Shown: positions 17,072 through 26,728, numbered from the stretch's first letter. The stretch: 64,000 nt of DNA from JBBQXY01 sp038209195 (GCA_038209195.1 JBBQXY010000001.1:1-64000), one strand, 5' to 3'. Numbers and translations are program-made. The notes: generated by a model not told the origin, from the sequence alone.

Positions 17072-17854
17072 ATGGCGGTTATTCATGGCATCCTACTGGA
17101 TATCGATGGTGTACTGCATGTTGGTATGCATCCCATCCCCGGGGCCGCTGAGACGTTGCGCTGGTTGGAACAGCAGGGCTACCGCACCTGTCTGGTGACC
17201 AATACCACGATTATGGCACGGGTTACACTGGCACAGCGTTTACGCGCCATTGGTCTGCTTGTGAGCGAACAACAACTGATCACAGCTCCGGTGGCCACGG
17301 CTAACTATCTTCGTCAGCACTATGCAGGGAAACGTTGCTGGGTACTGACCAAAGGGGACACGATCGCAGATTTTGCGGGGATCGATCTGACGCCGTCGCA
17401 TGCCGAGGTCGTGGTGATCGGTGGGGCAGAGGAGTTGCTGTCATACGAAACCATGAATGCTGTCTTTCGTCTGCTAATGGATGGGGCAGCACTGGTAGCG
17501 ATGCATACCAATCTCTACTGGCGGACACCTGATGGATTGCAATTGGATAGTGGGCCATACGTGTATGCATTGGAACGAGCGACAGGTCAACGGGCGATGG
17601 TGCTGGGCAAACCGAACCGAGCCTTTTTTGAACAGGCTTTGTCCAATCTGGAGGTAGCTGCATCCGAGGCGGTGATGTTCGGAGATGATGTAGAGAACGA
17701 TGTCGGTGCCGCCCAACACGCGGGCTTACGTGGGGTACTGGTCTGCACGGGCAAGCATCAGGCCGATTCGCCACTCTTGCAGCAGGTTCATCCTGATGGG
17801 ATTTTGCCGTCGATTGCCGATGCGCCACAGTGGCTGACTCTTGCTGCGAAATGA
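17072..17854 (+). CDS. HAD-superfamily phosphatase, NagD/LHPP subfamily (IIA)
   Basis: A 260-residue hydrolase. Motif I is LLDIDGVLH (nucleophile D10, acid D12), motif II is in LVTNTT, the motif III Lys is in VLGKPNRAFF, and motif IV is MFGDDVENDVGAA. The IIA cap lies between motifs II and III. Such enzymes dephosphorylate nucleotides, phosphoglycolate, phospholysine or sugar phosphates. The ATG at 17072 has GGAGG 10 bases upstream and directly precedes the first beta strand; the longer frame from 17030 adds nothing conserved. Confidence 0.88.
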   Translation: MAVIHGILLDIDGVLHVGMHPIPGAAETLRWLEQQGYRTCLVTNTTIMARVTLAQRLRAIGLLVSEQQLITAPVATANYLRQHYAGKRCWVLTKGDTIADFAGIDLTPSHAEVVVIGGAEELLSYETMNAVFRLLMDGAALVAMHTNLYWRTPDGLQLDSGPYVYALERATGQRAMVLGKPNRAFFEQALSNLEVAASEAVMFGDDVENDVGAAQHAGLRGVLVCTGKHQADSPLLQQVHPDGILPSIADAPQWLTLAAK

Positions 17855-18019
17855 CCATCTCATCGTGTGACTTTTCTGCCCTCGATTTGGTAATCTTACC
17901 ACTTTGGCTCTATCTGCATAACTTCTCAACCAATTCTTAACCACTTTCCCAAGACAGGCGCAGGTGTTTCCACTATACTCATTGACAATTGATATTTTTT
18001 GAGTAGAAGGGAATATATT

Positions 18020-18844
18020 GTGTCACAATACCCGCCACAGCAACCCTGGGAACAGCAATCAGAACAGTCAGATCAATGGCAGCAGAAACCACCTTCACAG
18101 TGGCCAGGTCAGCCACATTCTCAACCTGTGCCACCACAAGGCGTACAGCAGCAGCCACCGCCCTCACAATGGCTAGGGCAACCCCACTCTCAACCTGTAC
18201 CCTCACAAAGCTCACAATGGCAACAGCCGCCACCCAACTTTCAGCAATCGGGTTCTCAATGGCAACAGCCAGGACAATACCCTCAGCAACCCATGTATCA
18301 AGGGAGCGGATTTCCTCCACCGCAACCACCAAAGAAAAAGTTACGCCGAGGTTTCTGGATTATCAGCGGTATTCTCGCGGCTGTGGTAGTGTTCTCCTGT
18401 GTAGGTATCGCTGCCATCATGGCAAATACTGGAAAAGCCGCGCAATCTTCCGTCGACACGACGCTTACAACATCTGCAACCACTGTTGCCACGCAAGCGG
18501 CGATAACCTCGAGTTCAAACTCGAATTCGAATTCGGGCGGCAGTACCTGGACAACTATGCATACATTTAGTGGCGTTGGTCTCAAAAAGACGGCGATCTT
18601 CACCGTCGGCAACGATTGGAAGATCATTTGGAAATGCGATATAAACTCTTTCGAAGGAGGGCAATACAACGTAATTATAAGTGTCGTTGGCAGCGATGGC
18701 ATGCCAGTTGACGCAATTGCGATTAATACAATCTGTAAAACCGGGAACACGGGCAATAGCACCGAGGAACACCACGGCGGAACAGCTTATCTTGATGTAA
18801 ACAGCGAGGGGGCCTGGACAGTCACTGTGCAAGAACTAAAGTAA
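18020..18844 (+). CDS. Pro/Gln-rich single-pass membrane protein with extracellular domain
   Basis: A 274-residue protein read from GTG at 18020 (AGAAGGG upstream), with no closer ATG. Residues 1-105 are low complexity, rich in Gln, Pro and Ser, with an imperfectly repeated SQW.GQPHSQPVP unit visible also in the DNA (about 18097-18215). A KKKLRR stop-transfer patch precedes one TM helix near residues 110-132. A Ser/Asn/Thr linker and an extracellular beta-rich domain of about 100 residues with two Cys follow. Similar small anchored domains are common in Chloroflexota; function is not recognisable. Not operonic with neighbours. Confidence 0.7.
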   Translation: MSQYPPQQPWEQQSEQSDQWQQKPPSQWPGQPHSQPVPPQGVQQQPPPSQWLGQPHSQPVPSQSSQWQQPPPNFQQSGSQWQQPGQYPQQPMYQGSGFPPPQPPKKKLRRGFWIISGILAAVVVFSCVGIAAIMANTGKAAQSSVDTTLTTSATTVATQAAITSSSNSNSNSGGSTWTTMHTFSGVGLKKTAIFTVGNDWKIIWKCDINSFEGGQYNVIISVVGSDGMPVDAIAINTICKTGNTGNSTEEHHGGTAYLDVNSEGAWTVTVQELK

Positions 18845-18944
18845 TTGATTGTACAAACTCGCACTTATCCTAAGTGGATTTCGCGTTGTGGCGTGATACA
18901 ATGCACAGAAAGTGACTAGCTAATCACCTATCTGGAGTTGTATC

Positions 18945-19910
18945 ATGCCACAGTATATTACTGCACCTGAGCTTACTGACGATTATATTCACACGGTATG
19001 GGAAACGCTTCCTCAGCATGTGCGGCCCACATTTTTGCTGCCCAGCCAAGCGCTTTCCGAGCAGCTTGGTTGTGAAATCACCATCGCGAGCGAGACATTT
19101 CAATATACTGGCAGCTTTAAATTTCGTGCGGCCTATAATCTTCTCTCCAGCGTGCCAGAGCCGCATATTGTTGCCGCCTCATCCGGTAATTTTGGGCAGG
19201 CAGTGTCGTATGCCAGTAAATTGTTGGGCAAAAGTTGCATCATCGTCATGCCAAATACCTCAGCACAGGTGAAAGTTGCCTCGGTTCTTTCCTATGGCGG
19301 CGTGGCGGATCTGATTGATGTGCGCGAAATTAGCCGTGTCGGACGAGTACAACAACTGCTGGCACAATTTCCTGGTTCATTTGCCGCGCCCGCCTATGAT
19401 GATTACCGCGTGGTGGCAGGCAATTCGACATTGGGCAAAGATATTTTTAGCACTGCTCCCTTTGATTTTGTCATCGTCCCCGTTGGTGGAGGAGGTCTCA
19501 TTTCTGGTATCACTGTGGCAAGAGATCACCTGCAATCACACACGAGAATCATTGGAGCGGAGCCACTCCCAGGCAACGATGCCGCTCGCTCCCTCCAAAG
19601 TGGGCAACTCCAGCACAATGAACATGAGCCTGATACAATCGCTGATGGCGCGAGAACACTGAGTCTGGGGAAGATTAATTGGGAAGTTGTGCAACAGGGC
19701 GTGGACGATATCATTGAAGTTCCAGACAAAGTCACTCTTGACGCCCTGAGACGCTATTTCCGCTATGCCAACCTCAAAGTTGAGCCAACGGGTGCATTAG
19801 CCCTGGGAGCAATGCTCGCGCAACCCAGCAGGTTTTATGGTAAAAAAGTTTGCTGTGTGGTCAGCGGAGGCAACGTCGATCCTCTGGTGTATGCGCAAGC
19901 ACTGACGTAG
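18945..19910 (+). CDS. PLP-dependent threonine dehydratase-like enzyme
   Basis: A 321-residue fold-type II PLP enzyme. The Schiff-base Lys is in TGSFKFRAAYN, the Asn loop in SSGNFGQAVS, and the phosphate-binding loop is VPVGGGGLISG. The length matches catabolic threonine/serine dehydratase or serine racemase without an ACT domain. The likely reaction is deamination of threonine or serine to the 2-oxo acid, but hydroxyaspartate or racemase activity is possible. The start has a GGAG site. Convergent with the P450 gene 27 bp away. Confidence 0.85.
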   Translation: MPQYITAPELTDDYIHTVWETLPQHVRPTFLLPSQALSEQLGCEITIASETFQYTGSFKFRAAYNLLSSVPEPHIVAASSGNFGQAVSYASKLLGKSCIIVMPNTSAQVKVASVLSYGGVADLIDVREISRVGRVQQLLAQFPGSFAAPAYDDYRVVAGNSTLGKDIFSTAPFDFVIVPVGGGGLISGITVARDHLQSHTRIIGAEPLPGNDAARSLQSGQLQHNEHEPDTIADGARTLSLGKINWEVVQQGVDDIIEVPDKVTLDALRRYFRYANLKVEPTGALALGAMLAQPSRFYGKKVCCVVSGGNVDPLVYAQALT

Positions 19911-19937
19911 TAAGCTGAGTATCTCTAACACACTGCT

Positions 19938-21083
19938 TTATTTTGTGCGCTGGCGAAACGTCATCGGGAGGTGCTTAACGCCATACACGATATTACTACC
20001 AGTCGCTTCCAAAGGAACGCCTGGTACGCGCTTGATGTCATCGAAGCGTTCCAGGAGCAGATTCAGCGCGATTTTGGCTTCCAGTCGTGCCAACGGGGCC
20101 CCAAGACAAAAGTGAATGCCATGTCCGAAGGCAATATGCCGATTGGGTGTCCTGCGAATATCAAAGCTATCAGCAGAGGGAAATTGTGCCTCGTCACGGT
20201 TGCCGGAGCCTATCCATGCCAGCACCATCTGACCTTCGCGTATCACTTGATCCCTGATGGTGATATCGGCAACAGCACCACGATACATCAATTGAACCGG
20301 AGAGCGATAGCGCAATACCTCTTCGATAGCTCCTGGCAGTAATGCTGGCTCAGAGCGTAGTTCCTCCATGACTGCGGGATGCTCATCGAAGCAGAGAAGT
20401 GCATTGCCAATGAGATTGGTCGTCGTTTCGTTGCCCGCGACCAATAATAAGATGCAAAAGCCCAGGAGTTCTTGCTGGTTCAGATGTTGCCCATCGATTT
20501 GCGCGTTCAGTAAGGCAGTGATGAGGTCATCTTGCGGTTCCTGATGGCGTTGCTGAATCATGTGCAGGAAATATTTTCCCATTTCTGCTTGCGGGTTGCC
20601 TCCTGGTGAGAAGGTGGCACCAACAATAGCATCTGACCAGAGCTTGAAACGCTCACGGTCTTCCTGTGGAATGCCCAGCATTTCCGCAATTACGATTACT
20701 GGCAGTGGATACGCCAGGTCGTCGATGATATCCAACTGCCCTGTTGCAGCAACCTGGTCCAGCAAGGTATTGACAATGGCGGTAATACGCTCTGTCAGTC
20801 TAGCCACATTGCGCGGGGTGAAGGCCTGCGTCACGAGGATACGAAACTGGCGATGGCGGGGAGGGTCCATACTAATCAGACTTGAACTCAGCGGATCGCT
20901 GCCCCCTCCCGCACCTCTTTCAGAAGAAAATGCGCTATAATCAGAGAGCACACGCTGCACATCATCATAGCAGAAAACCTGCCAGAAGTTATATTGTGGA
21001 TGATAGTAAACCGGGTGTGCTTCACGCATGGAACGATAATGGGGAAAAGGATTAAGGGCATCATCTTTTGTGCTCGTTTGCAT
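19938..21083 (-). CDS. Cytochrome P450
   Basis: A 381-residue bacterial class I P450. The I-helix is VAGNETTTN, the ExxR motif is EEVLRYR, and the heme-Cys loop is FGHGIHFCLGAPLAR. N-terminal features (FWQVFCYDDVQRVLSDYSAFSSE) resemble CYP107/CYP109-type soluble enzymes. It needs ferredoxin and reductase partners, none of which are adjacent. GAGGA precedes the ATG. A CheY-like gene lies 39 bp upstream on the same strand and is probably cotranscribed. Substrate unknown. Confidence 0.92.
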   Translation of the reverse strand: MQTSTKDDALNPFPHYRSMREAHPVYYHPQYNFWQVFCYDDVQRVLSDYSAFSSERGAGGGSDPLSSSLISMDPPRHRQFRILVTQAFTPRNVARLTERITAIVNTLLDQVAATGQLDIIDDLAYPLPVIVIAEMLGIPQEDRERFKLWSDAIVGATFSPGGNPQAEMGKYFLHMIQQRHQEPQDDLITALLNAQIDGQHLNQQELLGFCILLLVAGNETTTNLIGNALLCFDEHPAVMEELRSEPALLPGAIEEVLRYRSPVQLMYRGAVADITIRDQVIREGQMVLAWIGSGNRDEAQFPSADSFDIRRTPNRHIAFGHGIHFCLGAPLARLEAKIALNLLLERFDDIKRVPGVPLEATGSNIVYGVKHLPMTFRQRTK

Positions 21084-21122
21084 CTAGGGTATCCTCATAT
21101 ATTTCTAACTGTACATGGATTG

Positions 21123-21629
21123 CTACGTGTTTAATGCGCCTTCGGTGTTTGAAGTGGCCTCTAAAGCGGTGGATATGGCCGAAACCAGCGTTTGCAAGCG
21201 AAACGGCTTCTCGACGATGCCCGCAAGAGGTGCCACACAGCGCGCCTTGACTAAATCTGAGTTCGTAGCCGCGGTACAAAGTATCAGAGGTAATGTTTGG
21301 GTGTGGGAATGAGAAGTGAGATATCGCAATACATCGATGCCGTCGATATCGGGCAGGGAGAGATCCATGATGAGGACATCAACTGGCAAGTGGTGAGTAG
21401 CAGCCGAACCCAGCAATGAGGTACTCAGCTCATCCGGGAACTGAGAGCCTTGAACACCTTGCGCTAAAGCCCGAAGGCATTTTATGGAGGTTTCATAGAT
21501 GGTGACTTCGTGACCAGCAAAGTGTAGCAATGTTGCGCATAGTTTTGCTATACGGGGATTATCTTCTAGCAATCCAACCTGGGCCATACGTGTCACAAAT
21601 CCTTTGTTCGTTTGGAAATATCTACTCAT
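21123..21629 (-). CDS. Stand-alone CheY-like response regulator
   Basis: A 168-residue receiver-only protein. The acidic pocket is GLLEDN, the phospho-acceptor Asp is in VLIMDLSLPDIDG, the Thr is in LILCTAAT and the Lys in IVEKPF. There is no output domain, so it should act by protein contacts or within a phosphorelay. A second possible start lies 14 codons in (about 21587), just before the first strand; neither has a strong ribosome site. There is an extra insertion of about 18 residues before the phospho-Asp strand. It lies just upstream of the P450 gene on the same strand. Confidence 0.8.
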   Translation of the reverse strand: MSRYFQTNKGFVTRMAQVGLLEDNPRIAKLCATLLHFAGHEVTIYETSIKCLRALAQGVQGSQFPDELSTSLLGSAATHHLPVDVLIMDLSLPDIDGIDVLRYLTSHSHTQTLPLILCTAATNSDLVKARCVAPLAGIVEKPFRLQTLVSAISTALEATSNTEGALNT

Positions 21630-21689
21630 AAATTGTAGTAGGTCTATGTAGTTCCTGTCAAGCTAGCGGGTATTTTGGTTCAGGTCGTA

Positions 21690-21752
21690 TGGTTTACCCG
21701 AATTACGTGTTCTGTCGCCTTCGGCGACAGAACACGTAATTCGGGTAAACCA
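21690..21752. terminator. Perfect 30-bp-stem hairpin after the exporter operon
   Basis: Arms 21690-21719 and 21723-21752 are exact reverse complements with a 3-base loop (TTC). Six more outer bases (AGGTCG/CGACCT) pair after a short mismatch. It lies 31 bp beyond the stop of the FtsX permease gene. There is no clear T-tract on either side, so it may act as a strong transcript-end or processing structure rather than a classical intrinsic terminator. Confidence 0.7.
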
Positions 21753-21783
21753 CTCGACCTAAGCAATGAGCATAGGCCACTGG

Positions 21784-24450
21784 TCAAAAGTCGCGCAAAG
21801 ATTCGATGACAGGGCGACGTGAAACTATATGTGTACTGATTACCGCCGCTATCATGGATGCCGTTGCGGCCACAAGTAACAACAACAGATAGGGCCATGG
21901 TATCGCAAGGGCTTCTGGTGGAGGATCAAACACGCAGGTAAGTATAGTAACGAGCATCTGAGCGATACCGAATCCAAGCAGTATACCAATACAACCACCA
22001 CTGACTTGGATGAGTAAACCTTCGCTCCACAGAAACGCTCCCAACTGCTTCTGCTTCGCGCCAAGAGCGGAGAGAAGCGCGAAGGTGCGCTTCCTCTCCG
22101 CCAGCCCAAGAGCCAGAATAAGTCCCGTTGTACCTGCGACCATGAGAATAGCGAAAAGCAATTCCAGGCTAGTGAGGCCGCGCAAATCTACAGAGGTGAG
22201 GCTAGAGCTAACTTTACGCTGAGTCGAACCAATATCAGTAACCCTGGCACCTGGAATTGGACTTACTAATGCACGAGTGCGAAGAGCTAGATCAGTAGGG
22301 TTGCTGTTACTATCAACGCGCATCAACACAACTTCTGCCGCGCCATTACCAGTTTGTTGTGCTATATAGTTGGCATTGGCGATCAAGAAAGAGTCCTTAG
22401 GGGCAGTAGGAAACTCTCGTACTACACCAAGGAAATGAAAGGTCACGACATGGTATTGATGATCGCTGACACTCTGTAGACGAAGGTTGATGCGATCGCC
22501 TGGATTGAGTTGGTAATTCGTCATCGTTTCCTCTGAGACCAACACACCATCTGGGTGAGTAGCCAGAGCAGCTAAGGTCGCTTGCGCATTGCCATTGGCA
22601 AAAAAGGCATTGGACATATTCGTGGTATCCCCTATATGAGCGGGGTCAATGCCATAGAGATCTTGCAAATCGTTACCGACATAAGCGAAGCGATGCTGCA
22701 TCTGTTGAATGGCGGCCACACCAGGTAACGCCTTCAATTGGGTCAGCATGCTACCTGGTGCAAAAGCAGTTGAACCTGTTACAGCGACGTCGGCACCATT
22801 GGTTAGTTGAGCATCTACTCGGGATTGCGCATTATAGGTGGTATTAAAGACAGCAGTTGAGGTTGCGAAAGAAAAGGCCAGTGCGACCATCACCACACCC
22901 TGTGTTACACGCACAGCTTGCCGGCCTAACGATGCCGCAACAACACCTGAGAGATTCTTGGCAATAGGGCGCAAAAGACTCGTGAAGAAACGACGTCCGC
23001 GCATGAGGCCACTGCTCCATAGGCGCATAGCCAATAGTGCTACGCCACACCACAAGCAAAGTGGTGCGAGAAATGTCTCGTAGGCTACAGAAGTTCCAGC
23101 AACACCTTCTGGAACTAAAACCACCTGGTACCCAGTACTTGCTGTGCGCCAGAAGATAAGAGCGGAAATTGCCAAGAGAATAACATCCAGGAAAATGCGC
23201 TGCCACAAGGGTTTTCGTCCACGCCCTACCATAGCACGAGCCACCATAATTGTAGAATAGCGTGCTTGCAACCAGGCTGGATACAAAACAGCGACAACTG
23301 CCAGGCCAAAACCTACAAGCGCGGCACTAACTGTCCAAAGAATAGCTGTCACATTAGTAAACATAGCAACTTGCGTGATCGTTCCGGCGGCAAGAAATGC
23401 TAACAACAATCCTAAAATGACACCGCCGATACCTACGATGATGGCTTCCAGTGCCTCCAATCGGAGTATCTGTGCCGTGGAAGTACCGCGAATACGCAGC
23501 AAGGCTTGTTCCTGGCGACGTCGCGTAGAACCCGAAGCAGCGACGGCTAGCGTGAGTAAAATGGCAAGCACAGCACCAGGAATCCCAAGGAACAAGAAGA
23601 GTACGAGCGCATAGAGAGCATCTTTGCGCACACCATCAAGTCGTGCTGCCAGGTTATTACCGACAATACCGTTCCCGACTATGCGAGATTCAAGATTGTT
23701 TGCCAACTGCTGCACATACGTGTAGGCAGTATCTGGATCAGTAGGCAAATTATGGGCAATGCTCACATGTAACTGCATTCGTACCGAATCAGGACGTATA
23801 GTTGATTGAGCATCAAACAACTGGTGCCATTGAGTAGTTGGTAGTATGAGCACGTTGTCAGGAGGTGCCTGAGGAGCTGTTCCGGTCGGCACGCCAACAG
23901 ATTGAAAGAGCGAATCGGCATTGGGAAGATCAACGATGCCGCCAACTTTGACCACAACAGAGGGGAGACCTAAACGTTGGATAGTGACGATATCGCCAAC
24001 CGTCACATGCAGGTTGGCGGCTGTTTGCTGAGCGACCAACACGCCATTATCATACGAGCCAATAAGTAGCCGCAGTTGTGAGGGGAACTGTTGACGATAC
24101 TGTGGATCCAAACCCAGCACTTTACCTGCTCCTGTCGTTTGAACAGTGTTATTCGTGTTGGAAATAAACCCTGAAACATCAGCGTAGCCGACGGCTTGCA
24201 ATGCTGTATAGTGCGTACTTTGTCCCACTGCTGATGCGACAGCCTGGACATTGGTGCCCGGTGAAAGCTGAACCTGCCAATCAACAGGCACATCAGAGGT
24301 AGCGCGTTGCGTCATTGAAGCCGTGCTGGATGCAATAAACGCTCCAATCGAGGCTAATAAAGCAACGGTGAGCGCGACACCAAGGATCGATCCAAACAAA
24401 CGTCCAGATCGATGCACAAATAATCCTTTAAGCCAAAGTAGTGTGAGCAT
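21784..24450 (-). CDS. FtsX/MacB-like ABC permease (large)
   Basis: An 888-residue permease with an N-terminal TM helix (GSILGVALTVALLASIGAFIA), a large extracytoplasmic part, a central multi-TM FtsX region near residues 270-420, further TMs in the middle, a second extracytoplasmic domain, and a C-terminal FtsX domain (RKRTFALLSALGAKQKQLGAFLW). This is the two-FtsX-domain, 10-TM layout of exporters moving lipoproteins, peptides or sensing antibiotics. The ATG at 24450 overlaps the stop of the upstream ATPase (TAATG), showing translational coupling, so the 13-codon upstream extension is rejected. Partners are the two ATPases and the lipoprotein. Confidence 0.88.
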   Translation of the reverse strand: MLTLLWLKGLFVHRSGRLFGSILGVALTVALLASIGAFIASSTASMTQRATSDVPVDWQVQLSPGTNVQAVASAVGQSTHYTALQAVGYADVSGFISNTNNTVQTTGAGKVLGLDPQYRQQFPSQLRLLIGSYDNGVLVAQQTAANLHVTVGDIVTIQRLGLPSVVVKVGGIVDLPNADSLFQSVGVPTGTAPQAPPDNVLILPTTQWHQLFDAQSTIRPDSVRMQLHVSIAHNLPTDPDTAYTYVQQLANNLESRIVGNGIVGNNLAARLDGVRKDALYALVLFLFLGIPGAVLAILLTLAVAASGSTRRRQEQALLRIRGTSTAQILRLEALEAIIVGIGGVILGLLLAFLAAGTITQVAMFTNVTAILWTVSAALVGFGLAVVAVLYPAWLQARYSTIMVARAMVGRGRKPLWQRIFLDVILLAISALIFWRTASTGYQVVLVPEGVAGTSVAYETFLAPLCLWCGVALLAMRLWSSGLMRGRRFFTSLLRPIAKNLSGVVAASLGRQAVRVTQGVVMVALAFSFATSTAVFNTTYNAQSRVDAQLTNGADVAVTGSTAFAPGSMLTQLKALPGVAAIQQMQHRFAYVGNDLQDLYGIDPAHIGDTTNMSNAFFANGNAQATLAALATHPDGVLVSEETMTNYQLNPGDRINLRLQSVSDHQYHVVTFHFLGVVREFPTAPKDSFLIANANYIAQQTGNGAAEVVLMRVDSNSNPTDLALRTRALVSPIPGARVTDIGSTQRKVSSSLTSVDLRGLTSLELLFAILMVAGTTGLILALGLAERKRTFALLSALGAKQKQLGAFLWSEGLLIQVSGGCIGILLGFGIAQMLVTILTCVFDPPPEALAIPWPYLLLLLVAATASMIAAVISTHIVSRRPVIESLRDF

Positions 24451-25112
24451 TACGCTTTCACCTCCAGAACGCCATGGTGCATATGCCATATACTGCTCAT
24501 ACGCTCAGCCACAGCCAAATCGTGAGTTGCGACAACGAGGGCAATAGCGGTGCCCTCAAGCGAGGCGAGCAAGACATCAAACAGATGCTGTGCAGTAGGA
24601 TGGTCGAGTTGTCCTGTTGGCTCATCCGCGAGAATAAGCATGGGGTGAGAGGCAATGGCGCGTGCCACTGCCACGCGCTGGGCCTGTCCGCCTGAAAGTT
24701 CCTCAGGCAGTTTCTCGGCGAGAGATTTCAAACCGATACGATCAAGTGCAATGAGAGCAGAAGCGCGTGCCTTATCTGCCTGAACGTTTCCCAGTAACAG
24801 AGGAATCTCTACATTCTCGACCACGGTGAGAGGAGCGAGAAGACTAGGCATTTGGAAGATGACGCCTACCCTTGTTGGGCGCAAGGTTTCACGTTCGCCA
24901 AGAGCTGGCCAGCTAATACTGCCAGATGTCGGCATGTCAATGCCAGCCAGGAGATGAAGCAAGGTGGATTTCCCACTGCCGGAAGGGCCAACGAGGGCAA
25001 CACGATCGCCAGAAGCGATGGTACAGGTGGCGGAAGCAAGGGCAGTGACAGGTGTTTTGCCCTGAGTATAAGTACGCCCACCATTTTGTATCTGAACAAG
25101 TATCTCAGTCAT
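24450..25112 (-). CDS. ABC transporter ATPase (LolD/MacB type), second of operon
   Basis: A 220-residue ATPase with Walker A GPSGSGKST, Q-loop FQMPSLLAPLT, signature LSGGQAQRVAVARA, Walker B LILADEPTG and an H-loop His in VVATHD. It energises the FtsX-type permease encoded next. The start at 25112 is chosen because its ATG lies inside the last codons of the preceding ATPase (8-nt overlap, ATGACTGA) and has a GGGAGAG site; the longer frame reads through that gene. Confidence 0.92.
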   Translation of the reverse strand: MTEILVQIQNGGRTYTQGKTPVTALASATCTIASGDRVALVGPSGSGKSTLLHLLAGIDMPTSGSISWPALGERETLRPTRVGVIFQMPSLLAPLTVVENVEIPLLLGNVQADKARASALIALDRIGLKSLAEKLPEELSGGQAQRVAVARAIASHPMLILADEPTGQLDHPTAQHLFDVLLASLEGTAIALVVATHDLAVAERMSSIWHMHHGVLEVKA

Positions 25113-25767
25113 GAACAACTCTCCCATCGAAGATGCGAACGACCCGATCAGCATGAGTTGCCAGCGCGTCACTATGTGACACAATAAGCGTGGCACCGCC
25201 TTCGGCCCGACGTGTTTCAAACAAGCGGAGGATATGTTTCTCGGTTTCCGTATCAACCTCTCCAGTCGGTTCATCTGCCAAGAGAATCTTTGGCCCGGTA
25301 GATAAAGCGACGGCTAAGGCTGCGCGAGCTGCTTCACCCCCTGAAAGCTGCGAGGGACGGGCGTTAAGATGATCTTGCAAACCTACCAGGTCAAGCAACC
25401 TCTTTAGTCGTTTTTCGTCTAACTTGTGTGCGAGGCGCATTTGTAAACGCATGTTATCTTTGATAGAAAGCTGATCAAAGAGGTTGCGGGACTGGAGCAT
25501 GATGCCAATCTCGGCGGCTCGCATGGCCGCTCGCTCAGCTTCTGGTCGACGAGTCAGTCGCTTACCCATCAATACCACATGCCCGCCATCTGGCTCATCC
25601 AGGCCGACGAGACAGGATAACAGTGTTGACTTACCGCTACCGGAAGGTCCCATCACTACGACAGTCTCACCTGCATTCACATGAATACTGACACCGCGCA
25701 GTGCTAACGTCTCATCTTCTCCGGTATGGTAAAAACGATACAGGTCAAATGCTTCTAAAACTACCAT
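25105..25767 (-). CDS. ABC transporter ATPase (LolD/MacB type), first of operon
   Basis: A 220-residue ATPase with Walker A GPSGSGKSTLL, signature LSGGEAARAALAVAL (unusual GEAAR variant), Walker B ILLADEPTGEVD and H-loop VSHSD. The Q-loop region reads IMLQSRNLFDQLS. It starts at 25767, 4 bp after the lipoprotein stop; the upstream extension lies in the lipoprotein gene. Having two different ATPases with one double FtsX permease suggests a heterodimeric motor. Confidence 0.9.
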   Translation of the reverse strand: MVVLEAFDLYRFYHTGEDETLALRGVSIHVNAGETVVVMGPSGSGKSTLLSCLVGLDEPDGGHVVLMGKRLTRRPEAERAAMRAAEIGIMLQSRNLFDQLSIKDNMRLQMRLAHKLDEKRLKRLLDLVGLQDHLNARPSQLSGGEAARAALAVALSTGPKILLADEPTGEVDTETEKHILRLFETRRAEGGATLIVSHSDALATHADRVVRIFDGRVVHD

Positions 25768-25771
25768 CGTA

Positions 25772-26398
25772 TTACACCCACTTGAAACTGCGCGAAATGC
25801 GCGCCCACTGATCGACATTATCTGCCCCAACAGGTGCCCAAAGAGTCAGGGTTGCCAGCGTGCCATTGATATAAAACAGGTAGCAATTGTTTTCGTTGCG
25901 AACCTGCTTTCCAGTTACTGGGTCAGCTACTGAGTTGGAAGTATAGGTCATAAGTACGGCTTGCCCTGAGGGTAACTGCACTTCTTTTATAATCATGTCC
26001 CGAACAGCGCTAGCGTTCTGCTGTAGAGTAACAGCCTGATCGGTACGCACACTATTCACGGTAGGAGCGATGGTAGCTTTCGCAACGCTCACTTGTATTC
26101 CATCGAGATTAAATACAAAGCTCACATCCGAAGTTTGTAGTGTTCGCGCCCAGCCTTCAGGTACGTCCAACTGGAAGCGGCCAACAGAGGAACTAAAGGT
26201 AACGAAAGCCTGCGAATCAGGAATATCGCTGGAACTAACTTGTGTAGTATTGATGGGGGCAACTGATTGTGCAGTAGTAGTTGAGTTAGCAGTGGGTTGT
26301 GAGGATGAGGTCGTGTTAGTGGACCCACTACACGCACCAAGCACGAAGATGCTCAATGCTACTACCACGATAAACGGGAACTGTTTTAGCAATTTCAT
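25772..26398 (-). CDS. Lipoprotein with PsbP/LpqN-like domain, exporter operon head
   Basis: A 208-residue secreted lipoprotein. A basic N terminus and hydrophobic stretch end in the lipobox VLGAC, with lipidation at Cys23; a Ser/Thr linker follows. The mature domain has the look of the PsbP/Mog1-like fold (GRFQLDVPEGW, then IQVSVAKATIAP, CYLFYINGTLATLTLWAP). It is the first gene of the operon with two ATPases and an FtsX permease, and is probably an extracytoplasmic substrate-binding or partner protein. Divergent from the two-component genes. Confidence 0.75.
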   Translation of the reverse strand: MKLLKQFPFIVVVALSIFVLGACSGSTNTTSSSQPTANSTTTAQSVAPINTTQVSSSDIPDSQAFVTFSSSVGRFQLDVPEGWARTLQTSDVSFVFNLDGIQVSVAKATIAPTVNSVRTDQAVTLQQNASAVRDMIIKEVQLPSGQAVLMTYTSNSVADPVTGKQVRNENNCYLFYINGTLATLTLWAPVGADNVDQWARISRSFKWV

Positions 26399-26728
26399 GG
26401 GTATGGGCTACTCCTTCAACGTCTTTTCTGAGCCAGCAATTAAGGACAACAGGTCCTCTTTGCCGATTTTGCAAAGCATACCGCTCAAAAATGAGAAGAA
26501 GATGAATTTTGATGTTTTCGGAAGAAGTGAAGAGAATCAGAAAATGCGCTTAAATAATCCAAGAATTTTCATGTTTATCTCATGTTTGAGCGGTATGCTA
26601 TTCTACAATAGAGAAACTTGTTTGAAAAATTTAGAAAACGAAGCAATAAAAATCTGTATACTCAAGAAGGCTGATCCTTCAAAGTAAAAGCGAGATTTTG
26701 CTCAAGACAATAGAGGGATATCAAATTT
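26399..26728. promoter_or_regulatory. Divergent promoter region between exporter operon and two-component system
   Basis: A 330-bp gene-free stretch, AT-rich towards the response-regulator side. It holds both outward promoters, although no consensus -35/-10 pair stands out. It includes the 21-bp inverted repeat pair at 26476-26496 and 26578-26598. The OmpR-type regulator encoded at 26729 is the obvious candidate to act here. Confidence 0.55.
26476..26598. repeat. 21-bp inverted repeat pair, 81 bp apart, in divergent promoter
   Basis: GCATACCGCTCAAAAATGAG at 26476 onward and the reverse-complementary copy at 26578-26598 match at 20 of 21 positions. They could be paired operators for the adjacent regulator, or terminal repeats of a 123-bp miniature element. 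No flanking target duplication is obvious. Confidence 0.65.
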
